DNA of 64,000 nucleotides from Blastococcus capsensis. GTDB taxonomy: Bacteria; Actinomycetota; Actinomycetes; Mycobacteriales; Geodermatophilaceae. Below, piece after piece: positions 8,853 through 19,343 of this stretch (the stretch's first letter is position 1; each line of letters begins with the position of its first letter). The stretch spans positions 33,015-97,014 of the forward strand of contig NZ_JASNNW010000024.1 of the NCBI RefSeq assembly GCF_030165005.1. The letters run 5' to 3'. The notes beneath the pieces were generated by a model. That model was not told the DNA's origin. It searched no databases and was given only the letters and a program-made list of their open reading frames with translations. Both the position numbers and the translations under genes were made by a program.

Positions 8853-9604
8853 GCGCCCCGGGGAGGGGAGGCGGCGGCACCGAGCCGTACCGGATGTCCG
8901 TGCCCTCCGACGACGCCGGGCCGACGGCGGTGTTCGAGCACCTGTGGACCCCGTACCGGATGGCTTACATCCGAGGCGAGGGCAAGCCCACCGGCACCCA
9001 CGACTGCCCGTTCTGCGTCATCCCCACCCTCGGGGACGAGGAGGGGCTGGTCGTGGCCCGGGGGACGACGGTCTTCGCCGTCCTCAACCTGTACCCGTAC
9101 AACGCCGGGCACCTGATGCTGGTCCCGTACCGGCACGTGCCCGACTACACCGACCTCACCGTCGAGGAGGTCGCCGAGCTGGGGGCCTTCACCCAGACCG
9201 CGATGCGCACCATCCGCACGGTCGCCGGCGCGCACGGGTTCAACATCGGCATGAACCAGGGCTCGGTGGCCGGCGCGGGCATCGCCGACCACCTGCACCA
9301 GCACGCCGTCCCGCGGTGGGGCGGGGACACCAACTTCATGCCGGTCGTGGGCCTGACCCGGGTACTGCCGCAGGTGCTGCGCGAGACCCGAGACCTGCTC
9401 GCGGCCGCCTGGTCCGACCATGCCGCCGCTGCGTCGTCCACCCACCCCGCCGCCGCTGCGTCCTCCACCCACCCCGCCGCCGCTGCGTCCTCCACCCACC
9501 CCGCCGCCGCTGCGTCCTCCACCCACCCCGCCGCCGCTGCGTCCTCCACCCACCCCGCCGCCGCTGCGTCCTCCACCCACCCCGCCGCCCCGACGGAGGC
9601 CTGA
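8849..9604 (+). CDS. HIT-family diadenosine polyphosphate hydrolase/phosphorylase with C-terminal repeat tail
   Basis: Histidine-triad protein of 251 aa. The zinc-binding CPFC is near residue 50 and the catalytic triad is HLHQHAV at about residues 148-154. The orthologue at the same locus in mycobacteria (Rv2613c) is an Ap4A phosphorylase, so breakdown of Ap4A, a by-product of synthetases such as the adjacent ThrS, is likely. The ATG overlaps the thrS stop (ATGA). Odd: the last roughly 60 residues are six tandem copies of ASSTHPAAA encoded by 27-bp repeats, absent from the family core and presumably disordered. Confidence 0.9.
   Translation: MSAPGRGGGGTEPYRMSVPSDDAGPTAVFEHLWTPYRMAYIRGEGKPTGTHDCPFCVIPTLGDEEGLVVARGTTVFAVLNLYPYNAGHLMLVPYRHVPDYTDLTVEEVAELGAFTQTAMRTIRTVAGAHGFNIGMNQGSVAGAGIADHLHQHAVPRWGGDTNFMPVVGLTRVLPQVLRETRDLLAAAWSDHAAAASSTHPAAAASSTHPAAAASSTHPAAAASSTHPAAAASSTHPAAAASSTHPAAPTEA
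9431..9592 (+). repeat. 27-bp in-frame tandem repeat, six copies
   Basis: Six head-to-tail 27-bp units (starting 9431, 9458, 9485, 9512, 9539, 9566). The middle four appear identical; the first has one substitution near its 5' end and the last differs in its final bases. Each encodes ASSTHPAAA. The near-perfect identity points to recent slipped-strand expansion, so the number is probably variable between strains. Confidence 0.95.
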
Positions 9605-10222
9605 GTGCTCGGCGTCAACGCCCGCCCGGTGGTGGCCAAGGTGGTGAACCCGCTGGCCGCTCGACTGGCCCGCGCCGGGGTCACCCCCGACATGGTCACC
9701 GTCACGGGCACCGTCGGCGCCGTCGCGGCGGCCATGGGGCTGATCGCCACCGGGCACCTGTTCTGGGGCGCGTTCGCCGTCACGGTGTTCGTGCTGCTGG
9801 ACATGCTCGACGGCGCGCTGGCCCGGCTACGCGGCGGCGGAACGGTGTTCGGCGCGGTCCTGGACTCCACCGGGGACCGGGCCGCGGACGCCGCCATCTT
9901 CGGCGCGCTCGTCTGGTGGTACGCGGGCAGCGGCGACAACCGGCTGCTGGTGCTCCTCGCCCTCGTGTGCCTGGTCCTCGGGGTGCTCACCTCCTACATC
10001 AAGGCCCGCGCCGAGGGGATGGGGCTGTCCTGCGACGTCGGGGTGGTGGAACGCACCGAGCGGCTCATCCTGGTCCTCGTCGGAACCGGCTTCACCGGGC
10101 TGCAGATCCCCTACGCGGTGCACGTCGCGCTGTGGGTGCTGCTCGTCGGGAGCGCGATCACCGTGGGGCAGCGCGTGCTGGCGGTGAAGCGCGCCGCCGG
10201 TGGCCGGGGGATCGCGTCGTGA
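9605..10222 (+). CDS. pgsA: CDP-alcohol phosphatidyltransferase, probable phosphatidylinositol phosphate synthase
   Basis: Integral membrane enzyme of 205 aa with the CDP-alcohol phosphotransferase signature DGxxAR-x8-Gx3Dx3D (from DGALARL through GAVLDSTGD, about residues 62-84) and about six membrane helices. At this locus in mycobacteria the orthologue (PgsA1) joins CDP-diacylglycerol to inositol-1-phosphate, the first step to phosphatidylinositol and its mannosides; the following patA and pimA genes support that. The GTG follows the HIT gene stop directly. Substrate assignment rests on synteny. Confidence 0.9.
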   Translation: MLGVNARPVVAKVVNPLAARLARAGVTPDMVTVTGTVGAVAAAMGLIATGHLFWGAFAVTVFVLLDMLDGALARLRGGGTVFGAVLDSTGDRAADAAIFGALVWWYAGSGDNRLLVLLALVCLVLGVLTSYIKARAEGMGLSCDVGVVERTERLILVLVGTGFTGLQIPYAVHVALWVLLVGSAITVGQRVLAVKRAAGGRGIAS

Positions 10223-11163
10223 GCGGCTCCCGCCAGGAGCTGCTCGCGCGGCTGGCCGACACCGGCTACGCGGCCGGCTGGCGGGCGGTGCGGATGCTGC
10301 CCGAACCGGTCGCCCGAGGCACCTTCGACCACGCCGGCCGCTGGGCCGCCGGGCGCGAGGGGAAGGGTGTCCGCCAGCTCAGGGCCAACCTGCGCGTCGC
10401 CACCGGCGGCGCCCTCTCCGAGGCCGCCCTCGAAGAGCTCACCACCCGGGCGATGGTCTCCTACGCGCGCTACTGGCAGGAGGCCTTCCGGCTGCCCTCC
10501 CTGACCGCGGAACGGATCCGCCGGGACACTGCCGTCCCGGGGATCGAGCACATCGCCCGGGCCCGCGACGAGGGGCGCGGCGTGATCATCGCCCTGCCGC
10601 ACAGCGGGAACTGGGATGCGGCCGGTGCCTGGTTCATCGACTGGCTGGGCGGACCGTTCATGACCGTCGCCGAGCGGCTGGAGCCCGAGTCGCTCTACCG
10701 GCGGTTCCTCGAGTACCGCGAGTCGCTGGGGATGCGGGTGGTGCCGCTGACCGGAGGGGACCGGCCCAGCTCGGACCGGCTGCGTGAGTGGGTCGCCGAG
10801 GGCGGCGTGTCCTGCCTGCTGGTCGACCGCAACCTCGGCCCCGGCGGCGTCCCGGTGACCTTCTTCGGCCGGGAGGCGGCCATGCCCGGCGGCGCCGCCC
10901 TGCTCGCCGACCGCACCGGCGCCGCACTCATCCCGGCCGTCGGCCAGTTCACCACGGCCGGCTGGCGGGTGCGCGTCCACCCCGAGGTGCCGGTGCAGGG
11001 TCCCGGCCGGCTCAAGGACCGGGTGGCGACGGCGATGCAGCAGGTGGCCGACGCGTTCACCGCCGGGATAGCCGAGCGGCCCGAGGACTGGCACATGCTC
11101 GGCCGCATCTGGCACGACGTCCCCGCCGACCCGCCCCGGAGCGGTGCGGGAGCGACCGCCTGA
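10219..11163 (+). CDS. patA: Phosphatidylinositol mannoside acyltransferase
   Basis: LpxL/HtrB-type acyltransferase of 314 aa that would move a fatty acyl chain onto the mannose of PIM1/PIM2 at the inner face of the membrane. The HX4D catalytic motif is HSGNWD at about residue 130, followed by a conserved LLVDRNLGPGGVPV segment and FFGREAAMPGG. The position between the PI synthase and pimA matches mycobacterial PatA (Rv2611c). GTG overlaps the upstream stop (GTGA) and its own stop overlaps pimA (TGATG). Confidence 0.92.
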   Translation: MSGSRQELLARLADTGYAAGWRAVRMLPEPVARGTFDHAGRWAAGREGKGVRQLRANLRVATGGALSEAALEELTTRAMVSYARYWQEAFRLPSLTAERIRRDTAVPGIEHIARARDEGRGVIIALPHSGNWDAAGAWFIDWLGGPFMTVAERLEPESLYRRFLEYRESLGMRVVPLTGGDRPSSDRLREWVAEGGVSCLLVDRNLGPGGVPVTFFGREAAMPGGAALLADRTGAALIPAVGQFTTAGWRVRVHPEVPVQGPGRLKDRVATAMQQVADAFTAGIAERPEDWHMLGRIWHDVPADPPRSGAGATA

Positions 11164-12374
11164 TGCGCATCGGCCTGGTCTGCCCGTACCGGTGGGACGT
11201 CCCCGGCGGCGTCCAGTACCACGTCCGCGACCTCGCCGGGACGCTGCGGGCCATGGGTCACCACGTCGAGATCCTCACCCCCGCCGAGCGGGAGGATTCG
11301 GTCACCGACCCGTTCATCACCTTCGCCGGGCGCACCGTCCCGGTGCCCTACAACGGCTCGATGGCCAGCCTCCAGTTCGGTCCGGTCTCGGCGGCCCGGG
11401 TGCGGCGCTGGCTCCGGGACGGGCGTTTCGACGTCGTCCACGTGCACGAGCCGGCCACACCGTCGGTGTCGCTGCTGGTCTGCATGATCGCGACCGGGCC
11501 GATCGTGGCGACGTTCCACGCGGCGACGACCCGCTCGAAGTGGCTCGCCGCGGTCGGGCCCATGGCGCGGCCGTGGCTGGAGAAGGTCAGCGGCCGGATC
11601 GCCGTCTCCGACTTCGCCCGGCGGGTGCAGGTCGAGCACCTCGGCGGCGATGCGGTCGTCCTGCCCAACGGGGTGCACGTGCCGTTCTTCGCCGACGGGC
11701 CGGCCCTGCCCGGTCATGGCGGCGCCGGGCACCCCCCGACCATCGGCTTCCTGGGCCGGTACGACGAGCCGCGCAAGGGCCTGCCCGTGCTCCTCCGCGC
11801 CCTGCGCACCGTGGTCGGGGAGCACCCGGACGCGCGGTTGCTCGTCGCCGGCCGGGGCGACGCCGGCGAGTTGTGGCGGCTGGTGGGGGAGGAGCTGCGA
11901 CCCCACGTCACGCTGCTCGGTGAGATCTCCGAGGCCGACAAGGCTGCGCTCCTGCGCTCGGTCGACGTCTACTGCGCCCCGAACCTGCTCGGCGAGTCGT
12001 TCGGCGTCATCCTCATCGAGGCCATGGCCGCACAGGCGCCGATCGTGGCCAGCGACCTCGACGCGTTCGCCCGCGTGCTCGACGACGGCACGGCCGGCGT
12101 GCTCGTGCCGCGTGGGGACGCCGCCGCCCTCGGCCGGGCCCTGTGCGACCTGCTCGCCGACCCGGAGCGCCGCGACCTGCTCGCCGCCCGCGGGGCGGAG
12201 GTGGCCGCACGCTACGACTGGCAGGTCCTCACCCGACGCATCCTCGCCGTCTACGAGACCGTCCTGCCCGCGGGTGGCGGGGTGGTGACGGCCGGGCCGG
12301 AGGACGACTTCCCGGCCGTGCCACCGACGGGCACCATGGCGCGACCTCCCCGGATCCGGCGGGTCCGCCGCTAG
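11163..12374 (+). CDS. pimA: Phosphatidylinositol alpha-mannosyltransferase
   Basis: GT4-family (GT-B fold) glycosyltransferase of 403 aa that transfers the first mannose from GDP-mannose to phosphatidylinositol. The N-terminus MRIGLVCPYRWDVPGGVQ holds the glycine-rich loop. The acceptor-site region VHVHEPATPS follows, then the C-terminal Rossmann domain (from about residue 195) with the E-x7-E motif in GESFGVILIEAMA. The last 35 residues are a low-complexity tail. ATG overlaps the patA stop. Together with pgsA and patA it shows that this organism makes PIMs. Confidence 0.94.
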   Translation: MRIGLVCPYRWDVPGGVQYHVRDLAGTLRAMGHHVEILTPAEREDSVTDPFITFAGRTVPVPYNGSMASLQFGPVSAARVRRWLRDGRFDVVHVHEPATPSVSLLVCMIATGPIVATFHAATTRSKWLAAVGPMARPWLEKVSGRIAVSDFARRVQVEHLGGDAVVLPNGVHVPFFADGPALPGHGGAGHPPTIGFLGRYDEPRKGLPVLLRALRTVVGEHPDARLLVAGRGDAGELWRLVGEELRPHVTLLGEISEADKAALLRSVDVYCAPNLLGESFGVILIEAMAAQAPIVASDLDAFARVLDDGTAGVLVPRGDAAALGRALCDLLADPERRDLLAARGAEVAARYDWQVLTRRILAVYETVLPAGGGVVTAGPEDDFPAVPPTGTMARPPRIRRVRR

Positions 12375-12377
12375 CCT
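12372..12377 (+). promoter_or_regulatory. -10 box (TAGCCT) for a leaderless lemA transcript
   Basis: TAGCCT ends 8 nt before the GTG at 12386, and its first three bases are the pimA stop codon. There is no ribosome binding site between them, which fits a leaderless mRNA. Confidence 0.5.
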
Positions 12378-12385
12378 CGACCCCC

Positions 12386-12934
12386 GTGACGTCCCTGGCC
12401 TGGTTGCTGCTCGCCGCAGGGCTGCTGGTCGTGCTGGTCGTCTGGGCCGGCTGGACCCTCACCCGGCTGCGGCGGCTCGGCGCCCGGGTGGACCGCGCGT
12501 GGGCGACCCTGGACGCCCAGCTCCAGCGGCGCGCCGGGCTGGCCGAGGAGCTGGCGCGGCAGCATCCGGCCGCGCTCGGCGATGCGGCGGCCGGGGCGCT
12601 GGCCGCCGCGGCCGCGCAGGGGCGGGCATCCGGTCCCGGCGACCGCGAACTCGCGGAGAACGCACTCGGCCGCGTCCTGCGCGAGCTGCCGCCGGAGCTG
12701 CCGGGAGTGCCGGCGGCGCTGCGCACCGACCTCGCCGGTACCCAGACGCGGGTGGCGCTGGCCCGCCGGTTCTACAACGACGCCGTCCGCGACACCCGGC
12801 AGCTGCGCGGACGCCGGTTCCCGCGCTGGGCGGGCCTGCACCGCTCCCGGCCGCTGCCGCGCTACTTCGACATCGACGACCGGGTCGCCGCTGTGACCAA
12901 GGACGCCGACCCGGCGGGCCGCCCGCCGGGCTGA
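12386..12934 (+). CDS. LemA family membrane-anchored coiled-coil protein
   Basis: Protein of 182 aa with one N-terminal membrane helix (LAWLLLAAGLLVVLVVWAGW) followed by a helical LemA-like domain: LGARVDRAWATLDAQLQRRAGL and the conserved ARRFYNDAVRDTRQLRGRRF. LemA proteins form a four-helix bundle of unknown biochemical function near the membrane. It sits between pimA and pdxS, probably as a separate leaderless transcription unit. Confidence 0.82.
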   Translation: MTSLAWLLLAAGLLVVLVVWAGWTLTRLRRLGARVDRAWATLDAQLQRRAGLAEELARQHPAALGDAAAGALAAAAAQGRASGPGDRELAENALGRVLRELPPELPGVPAALRTDLAGTQTRVALARRFYNDAVRDTRQLRGRRFPRWAGLHRSRPLPRYFDIDDRVAAVTKDADPAGRPPG

Positions 12935-12985
12935 TCCCCGTACCGTTGTGGGCTACTCGACTCGTCTACGCGAAGGCGGACACCC

Positions 12986-13894
12986 GTGGCAGCGCACCCC
13001 GACCAGCCGGACACCGCGACCGGGACCGACCGCGTCAAGCGCGGCATGGCCGAACAGCTCAAGGGCGGCGTCATCATGGACGTCGTCACCCCCGAGCAGG
13101 CGAGGATCGCCGAGGACGCCGGTGCCGTCGCCGTCATGGCGCTGGAGCGGGTGCCCGCCGACATCCGGGCGCAGGGCGGCATCGCGCGCATGAGCGACCC
13201 CGACATGGTCCAGGGGATCATCGACGCGGTCTCCATCCCGGTGATGGCCAAGGCCCGCATCGGCCACTTCGTCGAGGCGCAGGTGCTCCAGTCGCTCGGC
13301 GTCGACTACATCGACGAGTCCGAGGTGCTCAGCCCCGCCGACGAGGCCCACCACATCGACAAGCACGCCTTCACGGTGCCGTTCGTCTGCGGCGCCACCG
13401 ACCTCGGCGAGGCCCTGCGGCGCATCGCCGAGGGGGCGGCGATGATCCGCTCCAAGGGCGAGGCGGGCACCGGCAACGTCGTGGAGGCCACCCGGCACAT
13501 GCGGGCGCTGCGCGCCGGCATCAAGCGGCTGGGCACCCTCGACGAGACCGAGCTCTTCGTCGCCGCCAAGGAGCTGCGCGCCCCGCACGACCTGGTCGTC
13601 GAGGTGGCCCGGCTGGGCGCGCTCCCCGTCGTGCTGTTCACCGCCGGCGGCATCGCGACCCCGGCCGACGCGGCGATGATGATGCAGCTCGGGGCCCAGG
13701 GCGTGTTCGTGGGTTCCGGCATCTTCAAGTCCGGCGACCCGGCTCAGCGCGCGGCGGCCATCGTGCAGGCGACGACCTTCTTCGACGACCCCGACGTGAT
13801 CGCCAAGGTGTCGCGCGGTCTGGGCGAGGCCATGGTGGGCATCAACGTCTCGGCGTTGCCCGAGAGCGAGCGGTACGCCACCCGCGGCTGGTGA
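12986..13894 (+). CDS. pdxS: Pyridoxal 5'-phosphate synthase, synthase subunit
   Basis: TIM-barrel subunit of 302 aa that makes PLP from ribose 5-phosphate, glyceraldehyde 3-phosphate and ammonia delivered by PdxT. Near-invariant family segments are present: [34 protein letters not shown] with the active-site Asp, [14 protein letters not shown] with the catalytic Lys, and [13 protein letters not shown]. The partner pdxT is one gene further on. A possible -10 (TACCGT, 12941-12946) lies upstream. Confidence 0.97.
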   Translation: MAAHPDQPDTATGTDRVKRGMAEQLKGGVIMDVVTPEQARIAEDAGAVAVMALERVPADIRAQGGIARMSDPDMVQGIIDAVSIPVMAKARIGHFVEAQVLQSLGVDYIDESEVLSPADEAHHIDKHAFTVPFVCGATDLGEALRRIAEGAAMIRSKGEAGTGNVVEATRHMRALRAGIKRLGTLDETELFVAAKELRAPHDLVVEVARLGALPVVLFTAGGIATPADAAMMMQLGAQGVFVGSGIFKSGDPAQRAAAIVQATTFFDDPDVIAKVSRGLGEAMVGINVSALPESERYATRGW

Positions 13895-15075
13895 CCGGCG
13901 AGCGCGCCCCCGGCCCGGGCGGCGCGGTCGCGGCCCGGCTGTGGCGCCGGGGTGGCCCCGACCGGGTGGCTGGGCTCGACCTCGCCCGCGGGCTGGCGGT
14001 GCTCGGCATGTTCGGGGCGCACCTGGGAACCAGCGACCGGCTGGCCGCGGATCCGGTCACCTGGCCGGCGATCGTGCACGGCCGCCCGTCGATCCTGTTC
14101 GCCACTCTGGCCGGGGTGTCGATCGCCTTGCTCAGCGGAGGGGGCATCCCGGCCACGGGGGAGGCGCTCGTGCGGGCCCGCACGCGCATCCTGGTGCGGG
14201 CGGCGTGGATCTTCGCCATCGGCGGCCTGCTGGAGCTGCTCGACACCCGGGTCGCCATCATCCTCGGCGTCTACGCCGTGCTGTTCGTCCTGGCGACGCC
14301 GTTCCTGCGGTGGCCGGTGTCGCGGCTGCTGGCCCTCGCCGCGGGAATCGCCGTCGCGGGGCCGCCACTGGACCTGCTGCTCGGCCAGGTGGCGACCGAG
14401 GGCGGCAACGCCGACGACCCGTTCGCGGACCTGGTGATCACCGGCGTCTACCCGGCGCTGCTCTGGTGGGCGTACGTGCTGGCCGGTCTCGCGGTCGGCC
14501 GGTCCGACGTGCGCGCCGGACGGGTGCGGGTGTGGCTGGTCGGCGCGGGAACGGGAGCGGCGGTCCTCGGCTACGGCGGCGGCTGGCTCACCACCCGGGC
14601 CGTCGCGGACGGGCGTCCCTCGGCCGGACCCGAGGAGGGCTTCGGCGCCGGTGTCGGGGAGTGGGACCCCGCCTGGTTCACCGGAGCGGCGCCGCACAGC
14701 GGGACCACCTTCGAGATGGTGGGCTCGACCGGGGTCGCCGTCGCCGTCATCGGGCTGTGCCTGCTGCTGGCCGGCCGGCTTCCGGTGCTCACCGCACCGT
14801 TGGCCGCCGTCGGGGCCCTGGCGTTGTCGGTCTACACCGGGCACGTCGTCGCCCTCTGGCTGGTCCGGATGCTCGACCCTGCCGCCGGCGGCGGCCCGGG
14901 CACGTGGCTGGCGTTCGCCGGCTACGCCGTGCTGGCCGCCACCATCTGGCGCATCGTCCTCGGTCAGGGGCCGCTGGAGCGGCTGCTGACGTGGAGCTCC
15001 CGCAGGACCGCCGCCCTGCCGAGCGGCCCCGCCGATCACGGCCCGTCCGGCGACGGCCGGGGCGGCCCGCCGTAG
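13891..15075 (+). CDS. DUF1624/DUF418-type multipass membrane protein
   Basis: Membrane protein of 394 aa with about ten helices. The N-terminal [20 protein letters not shown] and [16 protein letters not shown] match the DUF1624/heparan-alpha-glucosaminide acetyltransferase-like group. The C-terminus ([18 protein letters not shown]) is the DUF418 end. These proteins are thought to move acyl groups across the membrane, but no actinobacterial member is characterised to my knowledge. GTG overlaps the pdxS stop (GTGA), placing it in the PLP operon without an obvious link. Confidence 0.75.
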   Translation: MTGERAPGPGGAVAARLWRRGGPDRVAGLDLARGLAVLGMFGAHLGTSDRLAADPVTWPAIVHGRPSILFATLAGVSIALLSGGGIPATGEALVRARTRILVRAAWIFAIGGLLELLDTRVAIILGVYAVLFVLATPFLRWPVSRLLALAAGIAVAGPPLDLLLGQVATEGGNADDPFADLVITGVYPALLWWAYVLAGLAVGRSDVRAGRVRVWLVGAGTGAAVLGYGGGWLTTRAVADGRPSAGPEEGFGAGVGEWDPAWFTGAAPHSGTTFEMVGSTGVAVAVIGLCLLLAGRLPVLTAPLAAVGALALSVYTGHVVALWLVRMLDPAAGGGPGTWLAFAGYAVLAATIWRIVLGQGPLERLLTWSSRRTAALPSGPADHGPSGDGRGGPP

Positions 15076-15078
15076 CCT
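15073..15078 (+). promoter_or_regulatory. -10 box (TAGCCT) for a leaderless pdxT transcript
   Basis: TAGCCT ends 8 nt before the GTG at 15087, and its first three bases are the stop codon of the upstream membrane protein gene. This is the same arrangement as in front of lemA. Confidence 0.5.
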
Positions 15079-15086
15079 GGGCGATC

Positions 15087-15752
15087 GTGTCCACCGACTC
15101 CGTGCGCCCCGTCATCGGCGTGCTCGCGCTGCAGGGCGACGTCCGCGAGCACGTGGCCGCGCTGCAGGCCGAGGGCGCCGACGCCCGATCCGTCCGGCGT
15201 CCGGAGGAGCTGGCCGACGTCGACGGGATCGTGCTGCCCGGGGGTGAGTCGACCACGATCGCCCGGCTCGCCGGCCGTTTCGGCCTGCTCGAGCCGTTGC
15301 GCGAGGCGCTGCGTGCGGGCCTGCCGGCCTACGGCACGTGCGCCGGCATGATCCTGCTGGCCGACCGCCTGGTCGACGCCCCGCCGGGCCAGCCGACGGT
15401 GGGGGGGCTGGACGTCACGGTGCGCCGCAACGCCTTCGGCCGGCAGGTGGACTCGTTCGAGTCGGGGGTCGATCTGGCGGGCATCGGCGGCGGCTCGTTG
15501 CAGGCGGTCTTCATCCGCGCCCCGTGGGTCGAGGAGGCCGGGCCCGGGGTGGAGGTCCTCGGCCGGGTCGTCGGCGGTGCGGCCGACGGTAGGATCGTCG
15601 CGGTCCGCCAGGGGAACGTGGTGGCCACCAGCTTCCACCCCGAACTGACCGGGGACCGCCGGGTGCACGCGCTGTTCGTCGACATCGTCCGCGCTCACCT
15701 GGCCGAGCAGGCCGGCGCGGACGCCGGGAACGAGAGGGGTAAGTCCACGTGA
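15087..15752 (+). CDS. pdxT: Pyridoxal 5'-phosphate synthase, glutaminase subunit
   Basis: Class I glutamine amidotransferase of 221 aa that releases ammonia for Pdx[14 protein letters not shown] starts the domain, LPGGESTT forms the oxyanion region, the nucleophile Cys is in [11 protein letters not shown] and the His-Glu pair is in SFHPELTGD. The C-terminal 15 residues (Ala/Gly-rich, ending NERGKST) extend past the family end. It is one membrane-protein gene away from pdxS. Confidence 0.96.
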   Translation: MSTDSVRPVIGVLALQGDVREHVAALQAEGADARSVRRPEELADVDGIVLPGGESTTIARLAGRFGLLEPLREALRAGLPAYGTCAGMILLADRLVDAPPGQPTVGGLDVTVRRNAFGRQVDSFESGVDLAGIGGGSLQAVFIRAPWVEEAGPGVEVLGRVVGGAADGRIVAVRQGNVVATSFHPELTGDRRVHALFVDIVRAHLAEQAGADAGNERGKST

Positions 15753-15828
15753 ACGAGCTTGCGAGTCCACCCAAGAAGAGAGCCGGCCGGCCGCGAACGC
15801 GGCCGACGAGCGCCAGCGAGGAGGACTC

Positions 15829-16586
<758 letters not shown>

Positions 16587-16587
<1 letters not shown>

Positions 16588-16604
16588 GCCCCCTCGCAGG
16601 GGCC
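16587..16604 (+). terminator. Terminator-like hairpin after yebC
   Basis: GGCCCC/GGGGCC 6-bp stem with a 6-nt loop that starts at the last base of the yebC stop codon. It probably separates yebC from ruvC together with the larger stem just downstream. Confidence 0.55.
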
Positions 16605-16609
16605 CGGCG

Positions 16610-16677
16610 CGAGCGTGCGAGTGCTGGGGGGCGAGGGGGTCCTTCGACCCGGTGCCCCCCACCACTCGCTCCGCTCG
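16610..16677. repeat. Long imperfect inverted repeat between yebC and ruvC
   Basis: Arms 16610-16632 and 16654-16677 pair over 21 positions (6+7+8 bp, interrupted by one bulge and one mismatch) around a 21-nt spacer. The arms include a six-G/six-C block. It could be a second terminator or a palindromic repeat remnant. Confidence 0.6.
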
Positions 16678-16795
16678 TGGCGGGTCCCTGCACCGGGGCC
16701 GTTCCAGCACCTCGCCTGGCGTGTTGCGGCGTCACGGCGTCGGCCCGGCCGGTTAGCCTCGGTCGAACACCAGTTCGGCCGACGGGAGAGTGACC

Positions 16796-17365
16796 ATGCG
16801 GGTGCTCGGTATCGACCCGGGCCTCACCCGGTGCGGGTGGGGGGTGGTCGACGGCCGTCCCGGCGCGCGGCCGACAGCGGTCGGTGTGGGCGTCGTCCGC
16901 ACCATGGCGGAGCTCGACCTCGAGCTGCGGCTGCTGGAGCTGCACACCGCGGTCACCGCCCTGCTGCGCGAGCACCGCCCCGACGTCGTGGCCATCGAAC
17001 GGGTGTTCACGCAGAACAACAAGGGCACCGCCACCGGCACCGCCCAGGCCGCCGGCGTCGCCGCCCTCGCCGCGGCCCAGGCCGACCGGCCGGTCGCCTG
17101 GCACACCCCCAGCGAGGTCAAGGCAGCCATCTCCGGCAACGGCCGCGCGGACAAGGAACAGGTCACGCTCATGGTCACCCGGGTCCTCGGTCTCGCCGCC
17201 GCACCCAAGCCGGCCGACGCTGCCGACGCGCTGGCCCTGGCGGTCTGCCACGCGTGGCGCGGCCCCGCGCAGCAGCGGCTGCGCACCGCCGCGATCGCCG
17301 GTGGCATCGGGGCGCCGGTGCGCGCCACCACCCTCCCGCGCTGGACGGGGGTGGTCGCCCGATGA
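16796..17365 (+). CDS. ruvC: Holliday junction resolvase RuvC
   Basis: Endonuclease of 189 aa that cuts Holliday junctions with the RuvAB motor. The four acidic catalytic residues are present: Asp in LGIDPGLT near the N-terminus, Glu in VAIERVF (about residue 68), and the Asp pair in [15 protein letters not shown] near residues 140-146. ATG at 16796 is chosen because GGGAG lies 7 nt upstream; a GTG two codons earlier is possible. ruvA overlaps the stop (ATGA). Confidence 0.96.
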   Translation: MRVLGIDPGLTRCGWGVVDGRPGARPTAVGVGVVRTMAELDLELRLLELHTAVTALLREHRPDVVAIERVFTQNNKGTATGTAQAAGVAALAAAQADRPVAWHTPSEVKAAISGNGRADKEQVTLMVTRVLGLAAAPKPADAADALALAVCHAWRGPAQQRLRTAAIAGGIGAPVRATTLPRWTGVVAR

Positions 17366-17994
17366 TCGCCAGCGTGCACGGGCGGGTGGCCGCGGTCAGC
17401 CCCGACGGTGCGGTCGTCGAGGTCGGCGGGATCGGCCTGGCGGTGCAGTGCACCCCCGGAACGATCGCCCGGTTGCAGGTGGGCGAGGCCGCCCGGTTGG
17501 CCACCAGCCTCGTGGTGCGGGAGGACTCGCTCACCCTCTACGGCTTCGCCGACGACGACGAGCGCCAGTTGTTCGAGCTGCTGCAGACGGCGAACGGCGT
17601 CGGCCCGCGGCTGGCCCAGGCCGTCCTGGCCATTCACCCGCCGCGGGAGGTCCGCCGCGCCGTCTCGATGGCCGACGTCAAGGCGCTCATGCAGGTGCCC
17701 GGCATCGGCAAGAAGGGCGCCGAGCGGCTGATCCTCGAGCTGCGCGACCGGCTCGGGTCCACCAGCACCGACACCACGCTGGACGCGCCCACCGGGCGGC
17801 CGCAGGTGACGCCGGTCGCCCCGTGGCGGGACCAGCTCGCCTCCGCGCTGGTGGGTCTCGGCTGGTCGGCGAAGGAGGCCGAGAGCGCGGTCACCCAGCT
17901 CGCCCCCGTGGCCGACGAGCAGATCGCTGTCACCGGCGGTGTCGAGGTGGCCGTCCTGCTGCGGCAGGCACTGCAGCTGCTGGGCAGGTCATGA
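17362..17994 (+). CDS. ruvA: Holliday junction DNA helicase subunit RuvA
   Basis: Junction-binding subunit of 210 aa: an OB-fold domain ([20 protein letters not shown]), two helix-hairpin-helix motifs ([16 protein letters not shown] and [16 protein letters not shown]), then a linker and the RuvB-contacting UBA-like C-terminus ([15 protein letters not shown]). Overlaps ruvC by ATGA; a 76-nt gap containing a dispersed repeat separates it from ruvB. Confidence 0.96.
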   Translation: MIASVHGRVAAVSPDGAVVEVGGIGLAVQCTPGTIARLQVGEAARLATSLVVREDSLTLYGFADDDERQLFELLQTANGVGPRLAQAVLAIHPPREVRRAVSMADVKALMQVPGIGKKGAERLILELRDRLGSTSTDTTLDAPTGRPQVTPVAPWRDQLASALVGLGWSAKEAESAVTQLAPVADEQIAVTGGVEVAVLLRQALQLLGRS

Positions 17995-18008
17995 GCGGAC
18001 AGGGGCGT

Positions 18009-18070
18009 GAGCATCGCAGCGAGGAACGAGCGAGGAGCGGAGCGCCCCGCGGGAGCGAACGGGGAACATC
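18009..18070 (+). repeat. Dispersed GAGCATCGCAG repeat, copy A (ruvA-ruvB gap)
   Basis: Occupies nearly the whole gap and ends exactly at the ruvB start codon; its last bases (GAACGGGGAACATC) supply the GGGGAA ribosome binding site of ruvB. The first half (GCGAGGAACGAGCGAGGAG) is of the same subtype as copy D at 36413. Its right end is nearly identical to that of copy C before hisS. Confidence 0.85.
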
Positions 18071-19195
18071 ATGAGCGCACCGTTCGACCGGTCGCTGACC
18101 GGGGAGCTCGCCGGTGACCTGCCCCCGGAGTGGTCGGTGTCGCCGCAGGCCGGTGACGAGGAACGGGTCGTCGAATCGGCCCTCCGGCCGCACTCGCTCG
18201 ACGACTTCATCGGCCAACCCAAGGTGGCCCGCCAGCTCGCGCTGGTGCTGGAGGGGGCCAAGCGGCGGGGCCGCACCCCCGACCACGTCCTGCTCTCCGG
18301 CCCTCCCGGGCTCGGCAAGACCAGCCTGGCGCTGATCATCGGCTCGGAGCTCGGCACCTCGGTGAAGATCACCAGCGGCCCGGCCATCGAGCGGTCGGGC
18401 GACCTGGCGGCGATGCTGTCCAACCTCGCAGCCGGTGACGTGCTGTTCATCGACGAGATCCACCGCATCGCCCGCCCGGCCGAGGAACTGCTCTACATGG
18501 CGATGGAGGACTTCCGGGTCGACGTCGTCGTCGGGAAGGGGCCGGGTGCGACAGCGATCCCGCTGGAGATCAACCCGTTCACCCTCGTCGGTGCCACCAC
18601 CCGCGCCGGGCTGCTCACCGGCCCGCTGCGCGACCGGTTCGGCTTCGTCGGGCAGATGGAGTTCTACGAGCCGGCCGAGCTGCAACGGGTGCTCGCCCGG
18701 AGCGCGGCCCTCCTCGGGGTGGAGCTGACCGGCGAGGGATCGGCCGAGATCGCCGGTCGGTCCCGCGGCACGCCGCGGATCGCCAACCGGCTGCTGCGCC
18801 GGGTCCGCGACTACGCGGAGGTGGAGGCCGACGGTCGGGTCACCCGAGAGGTGGCCGAGGCGGCGCTGGCCCTCTACGACGTCGACCAGCTCGGCCTGGA
18901 CCGGCTGGACCGCGAGGTGCTGGAAGCGCTGGTCGGGAAGTTCGGCGGCGGCCCGGTCGGGGTGGCCACGCTCGCGGTGGCGGTGGGGGAGGAGCCGCAC
19001 ACCGTCGAAGAGGTGTGCGAGCCGTTCCTGGTGCGCGCCGGGCTCCTGGCCCGGACGCCCCGCGGCCGCGTGGCGACCGAGGCGGCCTGGCAGCACCTGG
19101 GCCGGCCGGTTCCGCGGGGCGGCGTCCCCCTCGGTCGGGTCACAGCAGACCCACCGGTCCCGGGGTCGTCGTCAGAAGCCTTGTTCGACGCCTAG
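18071..19195 (+). CDS. ruvB: Holliday junction branch migration ATPase RuvB
   Basis: AAA+ motor of 374 aa that drives branch migration with RuvA. The Walker A ([12 protein letters not shown], about residues 77-88), Walker B (LFIDEIHR), sensor 1 ([18 protein letters not shown], including the arginine finger region) and C-terminal winged helix (about 285-345) are all present. Starts at ATG with a GGGGAA site that belongs to the repeat upstream. Confidence 0.97.
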   Translation: MSAPFDRSLTGELAGDLPPEWSVSPQAGDEERVVESALRPHSLDDFIGQPKVARQLALVLEGAKRRGRTPDHVLLSGPPGLGKTSLALIIGSELGTSVKITSGPAIERSGDLAAMLSNLAAGDVLFIDEIHRIARPAEELLYMAMEDFRVDVVVGKGPGATAIPLEINPFTLVGATTRAGLLTGPLRDRFGFVGQMEFYEPAELQRVLARSAALLGVELTGEGSAEIAGRSRGTPRIANRLLRRVRDYAEVEADGRVTREVAEAALALYDVDQLGLDRLDREVLEALVGKFGGGPVGVATLAVAVGEEPHTVEEVCEPFLVRAGLLARTPRGRVATEAAWQHLGRPVPRGGVPLGRVTADPPVPGSSSEALFDA

Positions 19196-19198
19196 ACT
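19193..19198 (+). promoter_or_regulatory. Possible -10 box (TAGACT) for the yajC-secDF operon
   Basis: TAGACT overlaps the ruvB TAG stop. If used, it gives a leader of about 140 nt before yajC, in which no clear riboswitch or attenuator was seen. Confidence 0.3.
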
Positions 19199-19343
19199 CC
19201 CCACCGCTGGCGCGCAACTCGCAGGCCGGGTCGTGCGCGTCCCGCCCGGTGGCCGCGCGTGCCGGCACCGACGTACCCGAGCGGTCCCGTCCCGGACCGC
19301 ATCCACCGCGGAGAACCAGTCGCGGAAGAGAGGCACACCTGTC

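Noticed and set aside
9431..9592. CRISPR-like regular repeats
   Set aside because: Units are contiguous, without unique spacers, in frame with the HIT gene and encode a peptide repeat. No cas genes are nearby.
15753..15828. Fifth copy of the GAGCATCGCAG repeat between pdxT and yebC
   Set aside because: Only short similarity (CGCCAGCGAGGAG) and no GAGCATCGCAG left end; could be an eroded copy but not supportable.
19199..19343. Riboswitch or attenuator in the leader of yajC-secDF
   Set aside because: No stable paired structure or known conserved motif was recognised, and the promoter position itself is uncertain.
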